Assembly (NCBI GenBank): GCA_900766005.1
Contig: CAAFTU010000012.1
Location: forward strand, 1-64,000
DNA length: 64,000 nucleotides
DNA from: an uncultured Bacteroides sp.
GTDB lineage: Bacteria; Bacteroidota; Bacteroidia; Bacteroidales; Bacteroidaceae
Direction: 5' to 3'
Part shown: positions 1-8,371 of the stretch, piece by piece
Position numbering within the stretch: position 1 is the first letter of the stretch
How the letters are laid out: each line of letters opens with the position of its first letter
Position numbers and translations under genes: made by a program
Notes under the pieces: generated by a model
What the model saw: the letters and a program-made list of their open reading frames with translations, nothing else
Told to the model about the DNA's origin: nothing
Databases searched by the model: none

Positions 1-309
1 CTTGTTTTTCAAAAGCGATGCAAAGGTCGCGCATTTTTTAATATCATGCAAATATATGCTGCTATTTTTTTGCATTTTTATTGCATTTTTCTTCTAACAT
101 ACAGAATATCAGATATGTTACAAAACATGTTTCACAAACAGCTGTCCGAATCAGGCTGCAAGAATATACAATATATAATATGCGTGCGCGCGAACGAATC
201 TAAAAGCAATTTTGAAACAGAAAAGAAACTATCCACCCTAAGTTTGCAATAATTTACTTAATCTTCCGTAATAATAAATCGGCCTGTACCCACATCCATC
301 CATAATCCA

Positions 310-317
310 TATATTTG
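310..317 (+). promoter_or_regulatory. Bacteroidetes -7 promoter element
   Basis: The octamer TATATTTG matches the Bacteroidetes -7 consensus TAnnTTTG. It is followed 10 bases later by an ATG (327) and, further on, by the CNNM gene at 784. I see no clear -33 TTTG at the expected distance, so the call rests on the -7 box alone. Confidence 0.45.
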
Positions 318-326
318 CAACTGACA

Positions 327-620
327 ATGATACCAACTTTTTTCATATCACTCATCATAGCGATAGTCTCGCTCTCGGACACCAGCGTACATGCGGCAGA
401 CACCTCTTCCCTGGAAGAAGTAACGGCTGTAGAACAGACTGCACTCACTCCGGCTGCAAGACATACACTTCGCTCCTTCGGAGGCAACACACATCCGCCG
501 GCTACCGGCAAACGGTGGTCGTCCCGACAACCTTCGCCGCTGGCTCATGCCGCCCCGGCGACAACCATCCCCCGAAGAAATGTCCCACCCTACCTTTTCT
601 GGAGGAACCTTCGGATTTAA
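327..620 (+). CDS. possible small secreted protein, unrecognised
   Basis: A 97-residue frame starts at ATG 327, just after a TATATTTG promoter box. Its first 23 residues look like a signal peptide: a hydrophobic stretch FFISLIIAIVSL followed by a possible AxA-type cleavage at VHA-AD. The rest is Pro/Arg/Thr-rich, resembles no family I know, and its codon use looks more like noncoding sequence after about residue 45. It could be a genuine small exported protein, a decayed gene, or chance. The downstream CNNM gene lies 160 bases away and could share the transcript. Confidence 0.25.
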   Translation: MIPTFFISLIIAIVSLSDTSVHAADTSSLEEVTAVEQTALTPAARHTLRSFGGNTHPPATGKRWSSRQPSPLAHAAPATTIPRRNVPPYLFWRNLRI

Positions 621-680
621 TTCATTTCCCATACACCCTACCCTGTTCTTATCACGTCCCAAAAACACGGCACACAAGTT

Positions 681-712
681 GCTGACGTGCTGATGCTGAC
701 GTGCTGATGCTG
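681..712. repeat. tandem 14-bp repeat
   Basis: The unit GCTGACGTGCTGAT occurs twice in tandem (681-694 and 695-708) and a third copy begins (GCTG). It lies in the noncoding stretch before the CNNM gene and is followed by TGCAGTCACAC. A related repeat followed by TGCGGTCACCC is found at 4828-4851. Confidence 0.7.
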
Positions 713-783
713 CAGTCACACGGACCGCACATTCAGATAAGAGAACACTTAAACAACGCATTATCAACAAATTATTATCACAA

Positions 784-1818
784 ATGATCTTAATCATAAT
801 TTATTTTCTGGGTGCACTGTCACTCTCATTTCTATGTTCCGTGCTCGAAGCGGTGCTTCTTTCCACACCGATGTCGTTTATTTCGATGAAGGAAAACCAA
901 GGCAACAAAAATGCCACACTGATGAAACAATACAAACAAAACGTAGACCGTCCGGTGGGAGCCATCCTTTCGCTCAACACCATCGCCCACACCATAGGGT
1001 CGGCCGGCGTGGGTGCGGAGTCCATCAAACTCTTTGGAGAAGAATACTTCGGAGTGATATCCGCAGTACTGACCCTGCTGATTCTGGTGCTGTCTGAAAT
1101 CATACCCAAGACCATCGGAGCCTCCTATTGGCGCACACTGGCCATGCCGTCTACCGGCATCATCCGCGTTCTCATCTTCATCACCTACCCGCTGGTGCTC
1201 CTTTCCGAATTAATCACCAAGGTGTTCACTCCGAAAGGAAACCAAGTATCCGTGAGCCGTGAAGAAGTGTCGGCCATGATCGATGTAGGCACCACCGAAG
1301 GCGTGTTCCGGGAATCGGAAAGTAAAATCATCAAAAGCTGCATCCATCTTTCGGGCGTCAAGGCCAAAGAAATCATGACTCCATCCATCGTAGTGGAATC
1401 AGCCTTCCAGCAATTGACACTCAAGGAGTTTTATGAAAACAAGCCGTGGAATTTCTCCCGCATCCCCGTCTACGACCAAACGAAAGAATACATCACCGGA
1501 TATGTATTGAAAGATGACGTACTGAAAGGATTCTCCGACGACAAGTTCCAGAAGAAACTATCCGAACTGATGCGCCCCATCCTGTCATTCCACGAAGACG
1601 AATCGGTCTATCAGATTTGGGAAAAGATGCTGGAAAAGAGAGAACACATCTCCGTCATTGAGGATGAATACGGCTGCCTCCGGGGAGTAGTCTCCATGGA
1701 GGATATCATCGAGACCATGACAGGCGTCGAGATCGTGGACGAAGACGACGTGGCGGTAGATATGCAAAAACTGGCCAGAGAAAAGTCACAACAGAGCAAC
1801 CGGAAAGCACCGCTATAA
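784..1818 (+). CDS. CNNM/DUF21 domain protein with CBS pair (HlyC/CorC family)
   Basis: This 344-residue inner-membrane protein has an N-terminal CNNM (DUF21) transmembrane domain at roughly residues 1-160, with a typical polar-hydrophobic SEIIPKTIGA segment in the third membrane region. A pair of CBS domains follows at about 195-320, ending in IEDEYGCLRGVVSMEDIIE. The family (YfjD, CorC/HlyC, MpfA) is linked to magnesium or cobalt efflux and tolerance. The C-terminal CorC_HlyC transporter-associated domain of longer members is absent, and the protein stops about 25 residues after the CBS pair. It is monocistronic here. Substrate is inferred from the family only. Confidence 0.9.
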   Translation: MILIIIYFLGALSLSFLCSVLEAVLLSTPMSFISMKENQGNKNATLMKQYKQNVDRPVGAILSLNTIAHTIGSAGVGAESIKLFGEEYFGVISAVLTLLILVLSEIIPKTIGASYWRTLAMPSTGIIRVLIFITYPLVLLSELITKVFTPKGNQVSVSREEVSAMIDVGTTEGVFRESESKIIKSCIHLSGVKAKEIMTPSIVVESAFQQLTLKEFYENKPWNFSRIPVYDQTKEYITGYVLKDDVLKGFSDDKFQKKLSELMRPILSFHEDESVYQIWEKMLEKREHISVIEDEYGCLRGVVSMEDIIETMTGVEIVDEDDVAVDMQKLAREKSQQSNRKAPL

Positions 1819-1977
1819 ACGCCCTGCGCACAGAATACCTGCCGCCACCCTCTCCAATCCGGCAGAAGAAATAAGAAGAAAGCCCCCGCCAAAGCAAACA
1901 GCGTTTCCGCAATGCTTTGACGGGGGCAACATATCATAGAGGGAGTGTATCCTTTTCTTAGGCAGCGACACACCGCA

Positions 1978-4686
1978 TCACTTCACTGCAATCACCTCAT
2001 ACACATCCACTTCACCTTCAATCTGCACCTTAGCCACATGCTCGCTGACAGGCAGTTCGAAGAAAGAATCAGTGACCGGCAACTGCGCCAGCCGCTCGCC
2101 GGAAGCAGCATAAAGACTCACCTTGACAGCTTTCTTGCCATCACCTGCCAACCGGCCAAAGAGCAGATAATACTTCTGTGTGTCCGGTTTCACCTCAAAC
2201 GAGAAAGCACCGCGGCACGCATAAGCCGTTGTCAGACGGCTGTCGAAAGCACTGAGCACCGGCTTCAGGTCAGCAGCCTCCACCCGGAAGCCCAGATTCT
2301 CGGGCTGAATCGGATTCACCGTAAACGAACGGACAGCCGCATAATTCTGACGCTTCGAATCCAGCCGGCGCAAACGCACATAGCGCGCCTTCACCGCACT
2401 GCCCTCCCAGCGGATTTCATACTGCTCCTTCAGTCCGTCCATGAGCGGCTGCCACTCCTTGCCATCCGCCGAAACCTCCAGCACCGCATGGTCGAAGTAG
2501 TCCACATCATCCACCGAGTTGCGTCCCTGCAGAATCTCCACCTGCTTCACATCGCGCACACAACCCAAGTCCACACCAATCCACGCACCGGGACCCTGCG
2601 ACATGCCCGACGTGTAGTACGTATCATCCTTGCCGTCGAGCATCAGCTTGACCTGCGTCGTACGAGCCGTGCTGAACGAACCCATACCCTTGAATTCCAG
2701 CGGCAATTCACCCGTGAGCTGCTGCATAAATCCATACGCCATATCATCCATGGCATTCTCATAAAACGGCTGCAGCTTCATCGTGCCCAGCTTGTGAGCC
2801 TCATACATCTTCCGTGCGTCCTCATCCATGAGATTCGCCACATAATTATTCCAGAACACCGCCTTATCCCGGCCGTCGCGATAGATGCGCGCCAGGTCGA
2901 TAGCCCGTTTGCCGCGCACACCCAGCTTACCGAACTCCGTCAGCCACGGACGAAGTTCCGCCAGCAGCGCCTTGTTGTCACAGCCCCTTTCGAGCATGGC
3001 AGGCGTACGTTCCACCTTATCATATTCATTCCACAAAGCCTGCGCCAGCGCCTCATCCCAGTTGGCCACACGGAACGTCTTCGTCTCCCACGACTCATCG
3101 CGGCGGTAACCGTTCTCCGTGTCACACGAGTGGATAGCAAACGTGCGGTAAGCCTCATGCGCCTCGGGCATCATCTCCACCAGCCCGCGTTCCCAGTTGT
3201 CCATCGGGTTGTAGGCAGCCGTGTTCCATGCATAGTCGGCCACCCCATAGAGCGCCAGTTTCGAAGCCTCGCCATGCTCCATCGGATTGCTCACGATGCC
3301 GCTGAGGTCGCGGTCGGTGAGCGAGGTATCGAGCCCGTAGACAGGACCCTGCATCAGAATGTGGCGCACATAGTCGGTCACCGGATAGTTCCACCAGTAA
3401 TAGCCCGGACGCTTGATGCGCGAATTCAGCCAGTTCATCGTTTCCGGAGTCAAGTCGCTGCACACCACGTCGCCCGTCCAGAACACCTTGATTTCAGGAT
3501 ACAGCTGGCGGCCGTAGATAGCCAGCGGACCGTCTTCCGAAGGGTTCGCCCACAGGCGCGAATAGTCCGTAGGACATACAATCAGCGGAGCCACATCCCC
3601 CTTCGTGCGCACGAAGTCATCCGTCAGCCGGTTGAGCAGCGCCACCTGCTTTTCAGGATTCGTACCCTCGCCCGTGATGTCGTCAAAGAAGACGGCAAAC
3701 GAGCGCACGCCGAGGTCGTACATCCAGCCCAGCTTCTGCACCAGGTTAGCATAGTCCTCCTCGTTCCATTTGATATCCTGTCCCGGATGGATGGCCCACA
3801 CAAAGTCCACGCGGTTGCGCCGGCAGGCATCAATCAGTTCCTTAATCTGCTGCGCCTCCTTTTCAGGATAAGGCTTGCGCCAGTTGGGGCAGCTGTGATA
3901 AGGGTCATCCTTCGGACCATAGAGATACGTATTCAGTTTGTATTTGCCATACGTATCGATGAGCGAAAGGCGCACCTCATGCGACCAGGGCGTGCCGTAG
4001 AAGCCCTCCACCACACCGCGGTTGGGCAAGTCGGGATAATCATTGATTGTGAGACAAGGCAGGTTTCCTCCGGCCGCCGCCTCCGAAGCCATCAGCTGGC
4101 GCAGCGTCTGCAACGCATAAAAAGCACCGCGTTCGTCATAGCCCAGCACCGACACCCCTCGCGAAGAGATGCGCAGCTGATAAGCGCCCGATACCTGCTT
4201 CACCCCTTTTGCTGCTGCCTTCCGTGCACCGAAGTCCACCTCCAGCCGCACCGGTTTCACAGCCGCCTTGCGAGCAAGCTTGCCGCCAAGCCCGCTGCCC
4301 TCCTTTTGGAGGCGCTGTCCCCTCTGGTCCATGCGTTCCCCCTTCTTGCCCGGACGGGCATCCGTTCCGTCAGACTGTTCTCCCCTGACATACAGGTTCA
4401 GCAGGTCGACATCCTTTTCAAACCACGTCTTTTTCCCCTGCAGCAAAAAGCCGCCGGCAAAAGGGAGCGATGCACCCTTTTCGTCGAGTTTCATTTCATG
4501 AGGCACTGGATTGACAACAATTCCCCGGTGATTGAGTTTCTTTCCGGGCACAGCGAGCACGTCCTGCTTTTCCGAACGCTGGCTTCCCAAGTCGAAATCG
4601 GCATCCTGCGCCGAAGCTGCAGAAAAGCCGCACAGGCAAGCCGCCAGGCAGGCGATTGTTTTAGTAGTATTCTTCATTATTTTCAT
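1978..4686 (-). CDS. GH84 beta-N-acetylglucosaminidase (O-GlcNAcase-like)
   Basis: The 902-residue secreted enzyme has a signal peptide (cleavage near SAASA-QD), a GH20b-like N-terminal domain, and a GH84 catalytic barrel at about residues 220-480 with VVEGFYGTPWSHE, YLYGPKDDPYH and WAIHPGQDI. The catalytic aspartate pair in FAVFFDDI is D335/D336. A discoidin (F5/8 type C)-like domain follows near 640-780. The nearest family model I know is the B. theta GH84 O-GlcNAcase homologue, which is shorter (about 740 residues). The excess includes a charged Lys/Arg/Gly/Gln-rich insert at about 100-147 inside the N-terminal domain. The likely substrate is host mucin or hyaluronan-type GlcNAc. An ATG at 4677 is an alternative start. 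Confidence 0.93.
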   Translation of the reverse strand: MKIMKNTTKTIACLAACLCGFSAASAQDADFDLGSQRSEKQDVLAVPGKKLNHRGIVVNPVPHEMKLDEKGASLPFAGGFLLQGKKTWFEKDVDLLNLYVRGEQSDGTDARPGKKGERMDQRGQRLQKEGSGLGGKLARKAAVKPVRLEVDFGARKAAAKGVKQVSGAYQLRISSRGVSVLGYDERGAFYALQTLRQLMASEAAAGGNLPCLTINDYPDLPNRGVVEGFYGTPWSHEVRLSLIDTYGKYKLNTYLYGPKDDPYHSCPNWRKPYPEKEAQQIKELIDACRRNRVDFVWAIHPGQDIKWNEEDYANLVQKLGWMYDLGVRSFAVFFDDITGEGTNPEKQVALLNRLTDDFVRTKGDVAPLIVCPTDYSRLWANPSEDGPLAIYGRQLYPEIKVFWTGDVVCSDLTPETMNWLNSRIKRPGYYWWNYPVTDYVRHILMQGPVYGLDTSLTDRDLSGIVSNPMEHGEASKLALYGVADYAWNTAAYNPMDNWERGLVEMMPEAHEAYRTFAIHSCDTENGYRRDESWETKTFRVANWDEALAQALWNEYDKVERTPAMLERGCDNKALLAELRPWLTEFGKLGVRGKRAIDLARIYRDGRDKAVFWNNYVANLMDEDARKMYEAHKLGTMKLQPFYENAMDDMAYGFMQQLTGELPLEFKGMGSFSTARTTQVKLMLDGKDDTYYTSGMSQGPGAWIGVDLGCVRDVKQVEILQGRNSVDDVDYFDHAVLEVSADGKEWQPLMDGLKEQYEIRWEGSAVKARYVRLRRLDSKRQNYAAVRSFTVNPIQPENLGFRVEAADLKPVLSAFDSRLTTAYACRGAFSFEVKPDTQKYYLLFGRLAGDGKKAVKVSLYAASGERLAQLPVTDSFFELPVSEHVAKVQIEGEVDVYEVIAVK

Positions 4687-5069
4687 GTATATTAGTTATC
4701 AGTGGTTTTTCATCGTTCCGTTGCCGATTTCACTCATAAAACCGGCAACGGACGCACAAAGAAAATCAAAAAAAATCAGACTGCCCACTATTTACGTTTT
4801 TTTTTAATTTTACGTATTTTTCAGTCAGATACGTGAGCTGATACGTGAGCTGCGGTCACCCCCCTGGCAATGCGCCATACGCCAAGACGGAGCTGCTGCA
4901 CCGCCAGCAGATTCTATCAAACTATTTGTCGAAAGAACAACAATGGAAAGAAGATAAATCGCAACGAAGAAAAAAAGGCATGCCTGACAGCATACCTTCT
5001 CAGCCAACGACAAAGTACCGAAAGAAGAAAACTGTGTAGCAGATAGTTAACATAGCAAGATAGAGGAGC
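4687..5069. other. intergenic stretch without a recognised gene
   Basis: About 380 bases lie between the GH84 start and the repeat array before the AlbA_2/WYL gene. The stretch contains an A/T-rich run near 4765-4820 and a tandem repeat at 4828-4851. Short open frames here do not resemble proteins. Confidence 0.6.
4828..4851. repeat. tandem 12-bp repeat
   Basis: The unit GATACGTGAGCT is present twice, head to tail (4828-4839, 4840-4851), followed by GCGGTCACCC. Base content and the trailing GTCAC resemble the 14-bp repeat at 681-712, so both may belong to one intergenic repeat family. Confidence 0.7.
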
Positions 5070-5139
5070 TAAAGCGGCACTTTGCGACTCGTAAATGGGC
5101 ACTTTAGAAGTCGTAAAGCGGCACTCTAGCACTACACGC
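5070..5139. repeat. 22-bp tandem array with palindromic cores (candidate operator)
   Basis: Three 22-bp units begin at 5070, 5092 and 5114, each starting TAAA followed by G/T-C/G-GGCAC. Between the GGCAC blocks lie 15-bp near-palindromes: TTTGCGACTCGTAAA (5081-5095) and TTTAGAAGTCGTAAA (5103-5117), both variants of TTTACGAnTCGTAAA. The third unit is degenerate (5125-5139). The 22-bp spacing is two helical turns, so dimeric proteins would bind on one face. The array ends 12 bases before the chosen start of the downstream AlbA_2/WYL gene, which suggests autoregulation (inference). Confidence 0.7.
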
Positions 5140-5151
5140 GAGGTGAACCCA

Positions 5152-6612
5152 ATGCTCCGCTACCGCATCCTCGCCGTGATCCGCATCCTCTGCACGCTGA
5201 TCGAAAGCGAGAAGGACGACCAGTATTGCCAATATATAGCCAAATACATCAAGACCCTTATCTTGTTTGCAAAGGCCGACAGCAACGAGGGAAGGATGGT
5301 GATTGCGGTGGATGCTCCGGAGGATCTGAAGAATGAGGAGACCGTGACCAACGGCGCCGATATACTGACCATCTTGTCTTGCTTTGCCAGAGGCTATGAC
5401 GAGACAAGCAGCATCCTCGACCCCTACATTGAAAATGAGAATGAAACACTGAGCAAGACGGCCTCGCTGGTGCAGTCGTACAACCGCCTCTTCGGTCTGC
5501 TGGAAACCAAGACGCTGAGGGGCATCAAGCGGCAGATACTGAACCGCCTTTCGGTGGTTACCGACGGCGACTCTACCCTCGAACTCTCCAACGAACTGGA
5601 GGGCATCTTCGGCGAAGAGGACGACATGAAGGAATTTAAGTCATCTTTCTTTGAGGCACCGGGCAACTCCAAAGAGCAGAGACAGTTTTACAACATCTTC
5701 CGTGGCATCTGCGCCATGATGAACAACCGCGGCGGCATCTTGTATTTGGGTGTGAACGACAAAGGTATCCCGGTGGGACTGAAAAGCGACCTGGAGCATC
5801 TGTCGAAAAAGCACAACCTCTCGCCCACCCTCGATGCATACATGCTCTATATCAGCAGGATAGGAGAAGAATGGTTTGGCGAGACTTACTGGAAATATGT
5901 CACGCTGAAACCGGTGAGTGAGCACAACGTGGTGAGTATCATCATTGAACCGTATCCTTATGACATCGTATATCTGAAAGACAGAACGACGTATCTGAGA
6001 AAGAACAATGCCTCTGCACCCATCACGGATGAATCGACCATCGAGGATATCCGCCGACGCCGACTGGAGAATCTGCGTAAAACGGACGACAAAACGATTA
6101 TTCTGAAGGATGCCATACAGAAGGAGCGGAAGGTGAGACTCGTGAGGTATAAGTCTTCAAACAGCGGCACTATCCAGAATCGCACCGTAGAGGCTTTCCA
6201 CATGGACAGCAACGAGTATGTGCACTGCTATGAGGCGGAGCATGACAAAGTAAAGGTGTTCAGGATTTCACGCGCTGAAAAAGTGGTGATGCTGGATGAG
6301 CCGTGGGAGCATAAAAGCAGGCATCAGAAGCTGAAGATGGACCCCTTCCACATGTCGGGCGGCACGGCTATTGACGTGAAGCTGCGCCTGAAGCTGGAAG
6401 CAAAGAATGCCATCGAGGAACTGTATCCCGACTTGTCATCGTGCATCAAGCCCTACGACAGCAGCACTTGGACACTGCAGACGTTTACGTACAACCTGTA
6501 TCCGCTGACAATGTTTTATCTGAGCCACGCACCGTATGTGGAAATCGTAAACGTGGCTGGCTTGAAAGAGGCTGTGAAGGAGTATGTGAACCGGTATCTG
6601 AAAATAGACTGA
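5152..6612 (+). CDS. AlbA_2 (Schlafen-type) DNA-binding protein with WYL-like C-terminus
   Basis: From ATG 5152 the protein has 486 residues. The first 150 are helical and unassigned. At about 160-300 lies an AlbA_2 (Schlafen AlbA_2) putative DNA-binding domain with EFKSSFFEAPGN and MMNNRGGILYLGVNDKG. Residues about 325-385 look like a WYL domain (VRYKSSNSGT through RISRAEKVVML), followed by a C-terminal extension. WYL domains sense ligands in bacterial regulators, so this may be a transcription factor. The ATG at 5095 would place the start inside the upstream repeat array, so 5152 is preferred; a GTG at 5143 is also in frame. No partner gene follows closely. Confidence 0.8.
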   Translation: MLRYRILAVIRILCTLIESEKDDQYCQYIAKYIKTLILFAKADSNEGRMVIAVDAPEDLKNEETVTNGADILTILSCFARGYDETSSILDPYIENENETLSKTASLVQSYNRLFGLLETKTLRGIKRQILNRLSVVTDGDSTLELSNELEGIFGEEDDMKEFKSSFFEAPGNSKEQRQFYNIFRGICAMMNNRGGILYLGVNDKGIPVGLKSDLEHLSKKHNLSPTLDAYMLYISRIGEEWFGETYWKYVTLKPVSEHNVVSIIIEPYPYDIVYLKDRTTYLRKNNASAPITDESTIEDIRRRRLENLRKTDDKTIILKDAIQKERKVRLVRYKSSNSGTIQNRTVEAFHMDSNEYVHCYEAEHDKVKVFRISRAEKVVMLDEPWEHKSRHQKLKMDPFHMSGGTAIDVKLRLKLEAKNAIEELYPDLSSCIKPYDSSTWTLQTFTYNLYPLTMFYLSHAPYVEIVNVAGLKEAVKEYVNRYLKID

Positions 6613-6783
6613 CGGATATAAGGGAGGGCGGCACGGCAACATGACCTCTAAAATCTGTGAGGCTTGAGCAGTGGCGCTCTACAATCGAAGTCATACACTT
6701 AACAAATATTAATCAGCCGGAAAAAATATCTCAAAATTAGATAAAAGAACCGGAAGAAGCGGGAAAACTCTTGCAGGAAGGAT

Positions 6784-6791
6784 TACCTTTG
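6784..6791 (+). promoter_or_regulatory. -7 promoter element for the AraC-type gene
   Basis: TACCTTTG matches TAnnTTTG and lies 34 bases before ATG 6826. No clear -33 element is visible. Confidence 0.5.
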
Positions 6792-6825
6792 CAAGCAGTA
6801 AACACTTGGGTGGCGGTTTTGGCGG

Positions 6826-7170
6826 ATGCACCATCAGCTGGAGGTGGCGGCTGTCATTGAACGGATGTATCTCAACTCCAGTTTGCTGAAAACCGATGTC
6901 ATCGCTGAAATGGAATATGGAAAGAAGACGCTGGCTAAAGAATATCTGTCGGAGGTGGGGTTCTATAATTTCGTCAATGCCTACCGGCTGAAGCATGCAC
7001 AGTGCTACAAGGAGAGATATCCCAAGGCTACCTTGGATGAGGTGGCAACGGCTGCCGGCTTCCGCGACCGCTTTGCCCTGAATTATGCCAAAGGCAAGAT
7101 GAAGAACAGCGACCGGCTTCTCACCCGCCATTTCTGTCCTTCCATTGAGACGGGAACGGACAAAAGATAG
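6826..7170 (+). CDS. short AraC-like HTH protein
   Basis: The 114-residue product resembles only the DNA-binding part of AraC-family regulators. IERMYLNSSLLKTDVIAEM matches the segment leading into the first HTH. FYNFVNAYRLKHAQ matches the linker helix, and TLDEVATAAGFRDRFALNYA the second HTH with its G-F signature. A sensor domain is missing and an in-frame stop lies at 6799-6801, so no longer form exists in this reading. The last 20 residues drift away from the family. It may be a stand-alone DNA-binding domain with its own -7 box, or a remnant of a longer regulator. Confidence 0.6.
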   Translation: MHHQLEVAAVIERMYLNSSLLKTDVIAEMEYGKKTLAKEYLSEVGFYNFVNAYRLKHAQCYKERYPKATLDEVATAAGFRDRFALNYAKGKMKNSDRLLTRHFCPSIETGTDKR

Positions 7171-7859
7171 ACAAGGGAACGGATGAACCAGAACAGAAAC
7201 AGCCGAACAATAGGCACAGGCACGGGACAAAACAAAAATTGCACAGAACAGGACAAAAAGTGCACTTTTCGGGACGAAATTGGCCGGATAACGGCTTTTT
7301 ATGGTCAGAAATTTGTTAATTTATGTTTTCATAACGCGACATTCACGACAAAAGCCCGTAGTTCACGCCTATTTAAAATGGGCTTTCTATCTTTGCAGCA
7401 AACTTTTCAACCGAGGCTCTTACATCGACTTTTTGAGTGAGCATGCCCAGTGCAAAGCTCATTTATATATTGTATAAGGCAAAGTGGTTCGTCATTTGTG
7501 TTAGTTAGGGTTACATGTCCACTTTGCAGGATGCAATCCTCAACGGACAGGCGGCTACATTTCTCCGCCGCAATCAGCGTGTATTCGGGGTATCTGTAGC
7601 CCCTTCCTGCCCGTATTTCTTCTGCTAAAAATCCTTCTGAAAAAGGACCATCTCTGTTCACATGAAAACAGAGCGACAACAATCAATCACTGGCTTCATA
7701 AAAATAAAAAGCCCCAAAACCGTTCGGGTTCCGAGGTTCACATTTCATGCTGACGGCCGACTGGGCGGTCAGAAGCACACACTACCTGCATTTCAACAGG
7801 GAGGCGGCTCCTTACAGACACACAGCATCTGCCGCCAACGGACAAGACAGCAGCGCAGC
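7171..7859. other. 689-bp stretch without a confident gene
   Basis: This holds a perfect 14-bp palindrome AAAAGTGCACTTTT (7256-7269), an orphan TAnnTTTG promoter box (7388-7395), and small hairpins near 7632-7647 and 7652-7673. On the minus strand at about 7407-7670 a frame without an ATG reads in a protein-like way (for example RYPEYTLIAAEK and TNTNDEPLCLIQYINEL) but matches nothing I recognise. It may be a decayed gene. No strong terminator or structured RNA was identified. Confidence 0.5.
7388..7395 (+). promoter_or_regulatory. orphan -7 promoter element
   Basis: TATCTTTG followed by GCAGCAAAC matches the local promoter consensus, yet no convincing coding sequence follows for 450 bases on this strand. 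It could drive a small RNA, or be chance. Confidence 0.35.
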
Positions 7860-8075
7860 TTATTCTGCCAGTGAGAACACTTCGACAGTTCTTCTGCCCT
7901 TCTTTGTTGTTTCGCTCAGCACCTTACCTTCGCGGGCCAGCCATCCGATAGCTGTAGCCAGTTCAAAATCAGTAAGTTTGGTTTCCTTTTTCAGTTTGGT
8001 AAGTTCCAGCTCACCATGTGCGTGCAATGCGTTCCATACGGAACCGGCATTTGTGCCAATTAAACTAATCTCCAT
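7860..8075 (-). CDS. winged helix-turn-helix protein (DUF2582 family)
   Basis: The 71-residue protein reads as a single winged-helix domain: GSVWNALHAHGELELTKLKK forms the first helices, LTDFELATAIGWLAREGKV the recognition region, and the RRTVEVFSL strand the wing. This matches the small DUF2582 winged-helix proteins common in Bacteroidetes. Their target is unknown. Two 13-bp direct repeats lie 44-69 bases upstream of the start and could be its own operator (inference). It stands alone, convergent with no neighbour. Confidence 0.85.
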   Translation of the reverse strand: MEISLIGTNAGSVWNALHAHGELELTKLKKETKLTDFELATAIGWLAREGKVLSETTKKGRRTVEVFSLAE

Positions 8076-8118
8076 ATTGAAAAAATTTAAATGTAACTAT
8101 AAAGTTTGTTTCCTACAT

Positions 8119-8144
8119 ATATTACCTAAGTATATTACTTAAAT
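8119..8144. repeat. 13-bp direct repeat upstream of the winged-helix gene
   Basis: ATATTACCTAAGT (8119-8131) is directly followed by ATATTACTTAAAT (8132-8144), matching at 11 of 13 positions. The pair lies in the putative promoter region of the minus-strand winged-helix gene. Confidence 0.6.
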
Positions 8145-8371
8145 GCGTATCTTAAAAAAATGCATCCTAAAAAATCAGGGTTATTTGATGGTATCAGATG
8201 GAGCAGGATGGCGGCAGACATCCAGCAGATGAGAGGCCGCACTGATTGGTGCTGCAAAGGTAATCATTCTTTTCAACAGAAGCAAATAGACAGCGGCTAT
8301 TTCACTGAAAATAACGGTAGCCCCTGTGCAGACTGCTGAAAAAAATGATGAAACTGCGAATGAAAGGAGCA

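Noticed and set aside
1..300. search for a gene or mobile-element end at the left edge
   Set aside because: A/T-rich with short frames only; no inverted repeat or tRNA seen.
1945..4695. 916-codon open frame opposite the GH84 gene
   Set aside because: It mirrors the real gene with His/Arg/Leu-rich composition and shows no known motif. It is a by-product of codon use.
7632..7673. two small hairpins
   Set aside because: Stems of 5-7 bp without a proper T tail; not enough for a terminator or RNA gene.
7407..7682. 91-codon minus-strand frame
   Set aside because: Protein-like in parts but has only a TTG start and no recognised family; kept only as a possible remnant in the intergenic note.
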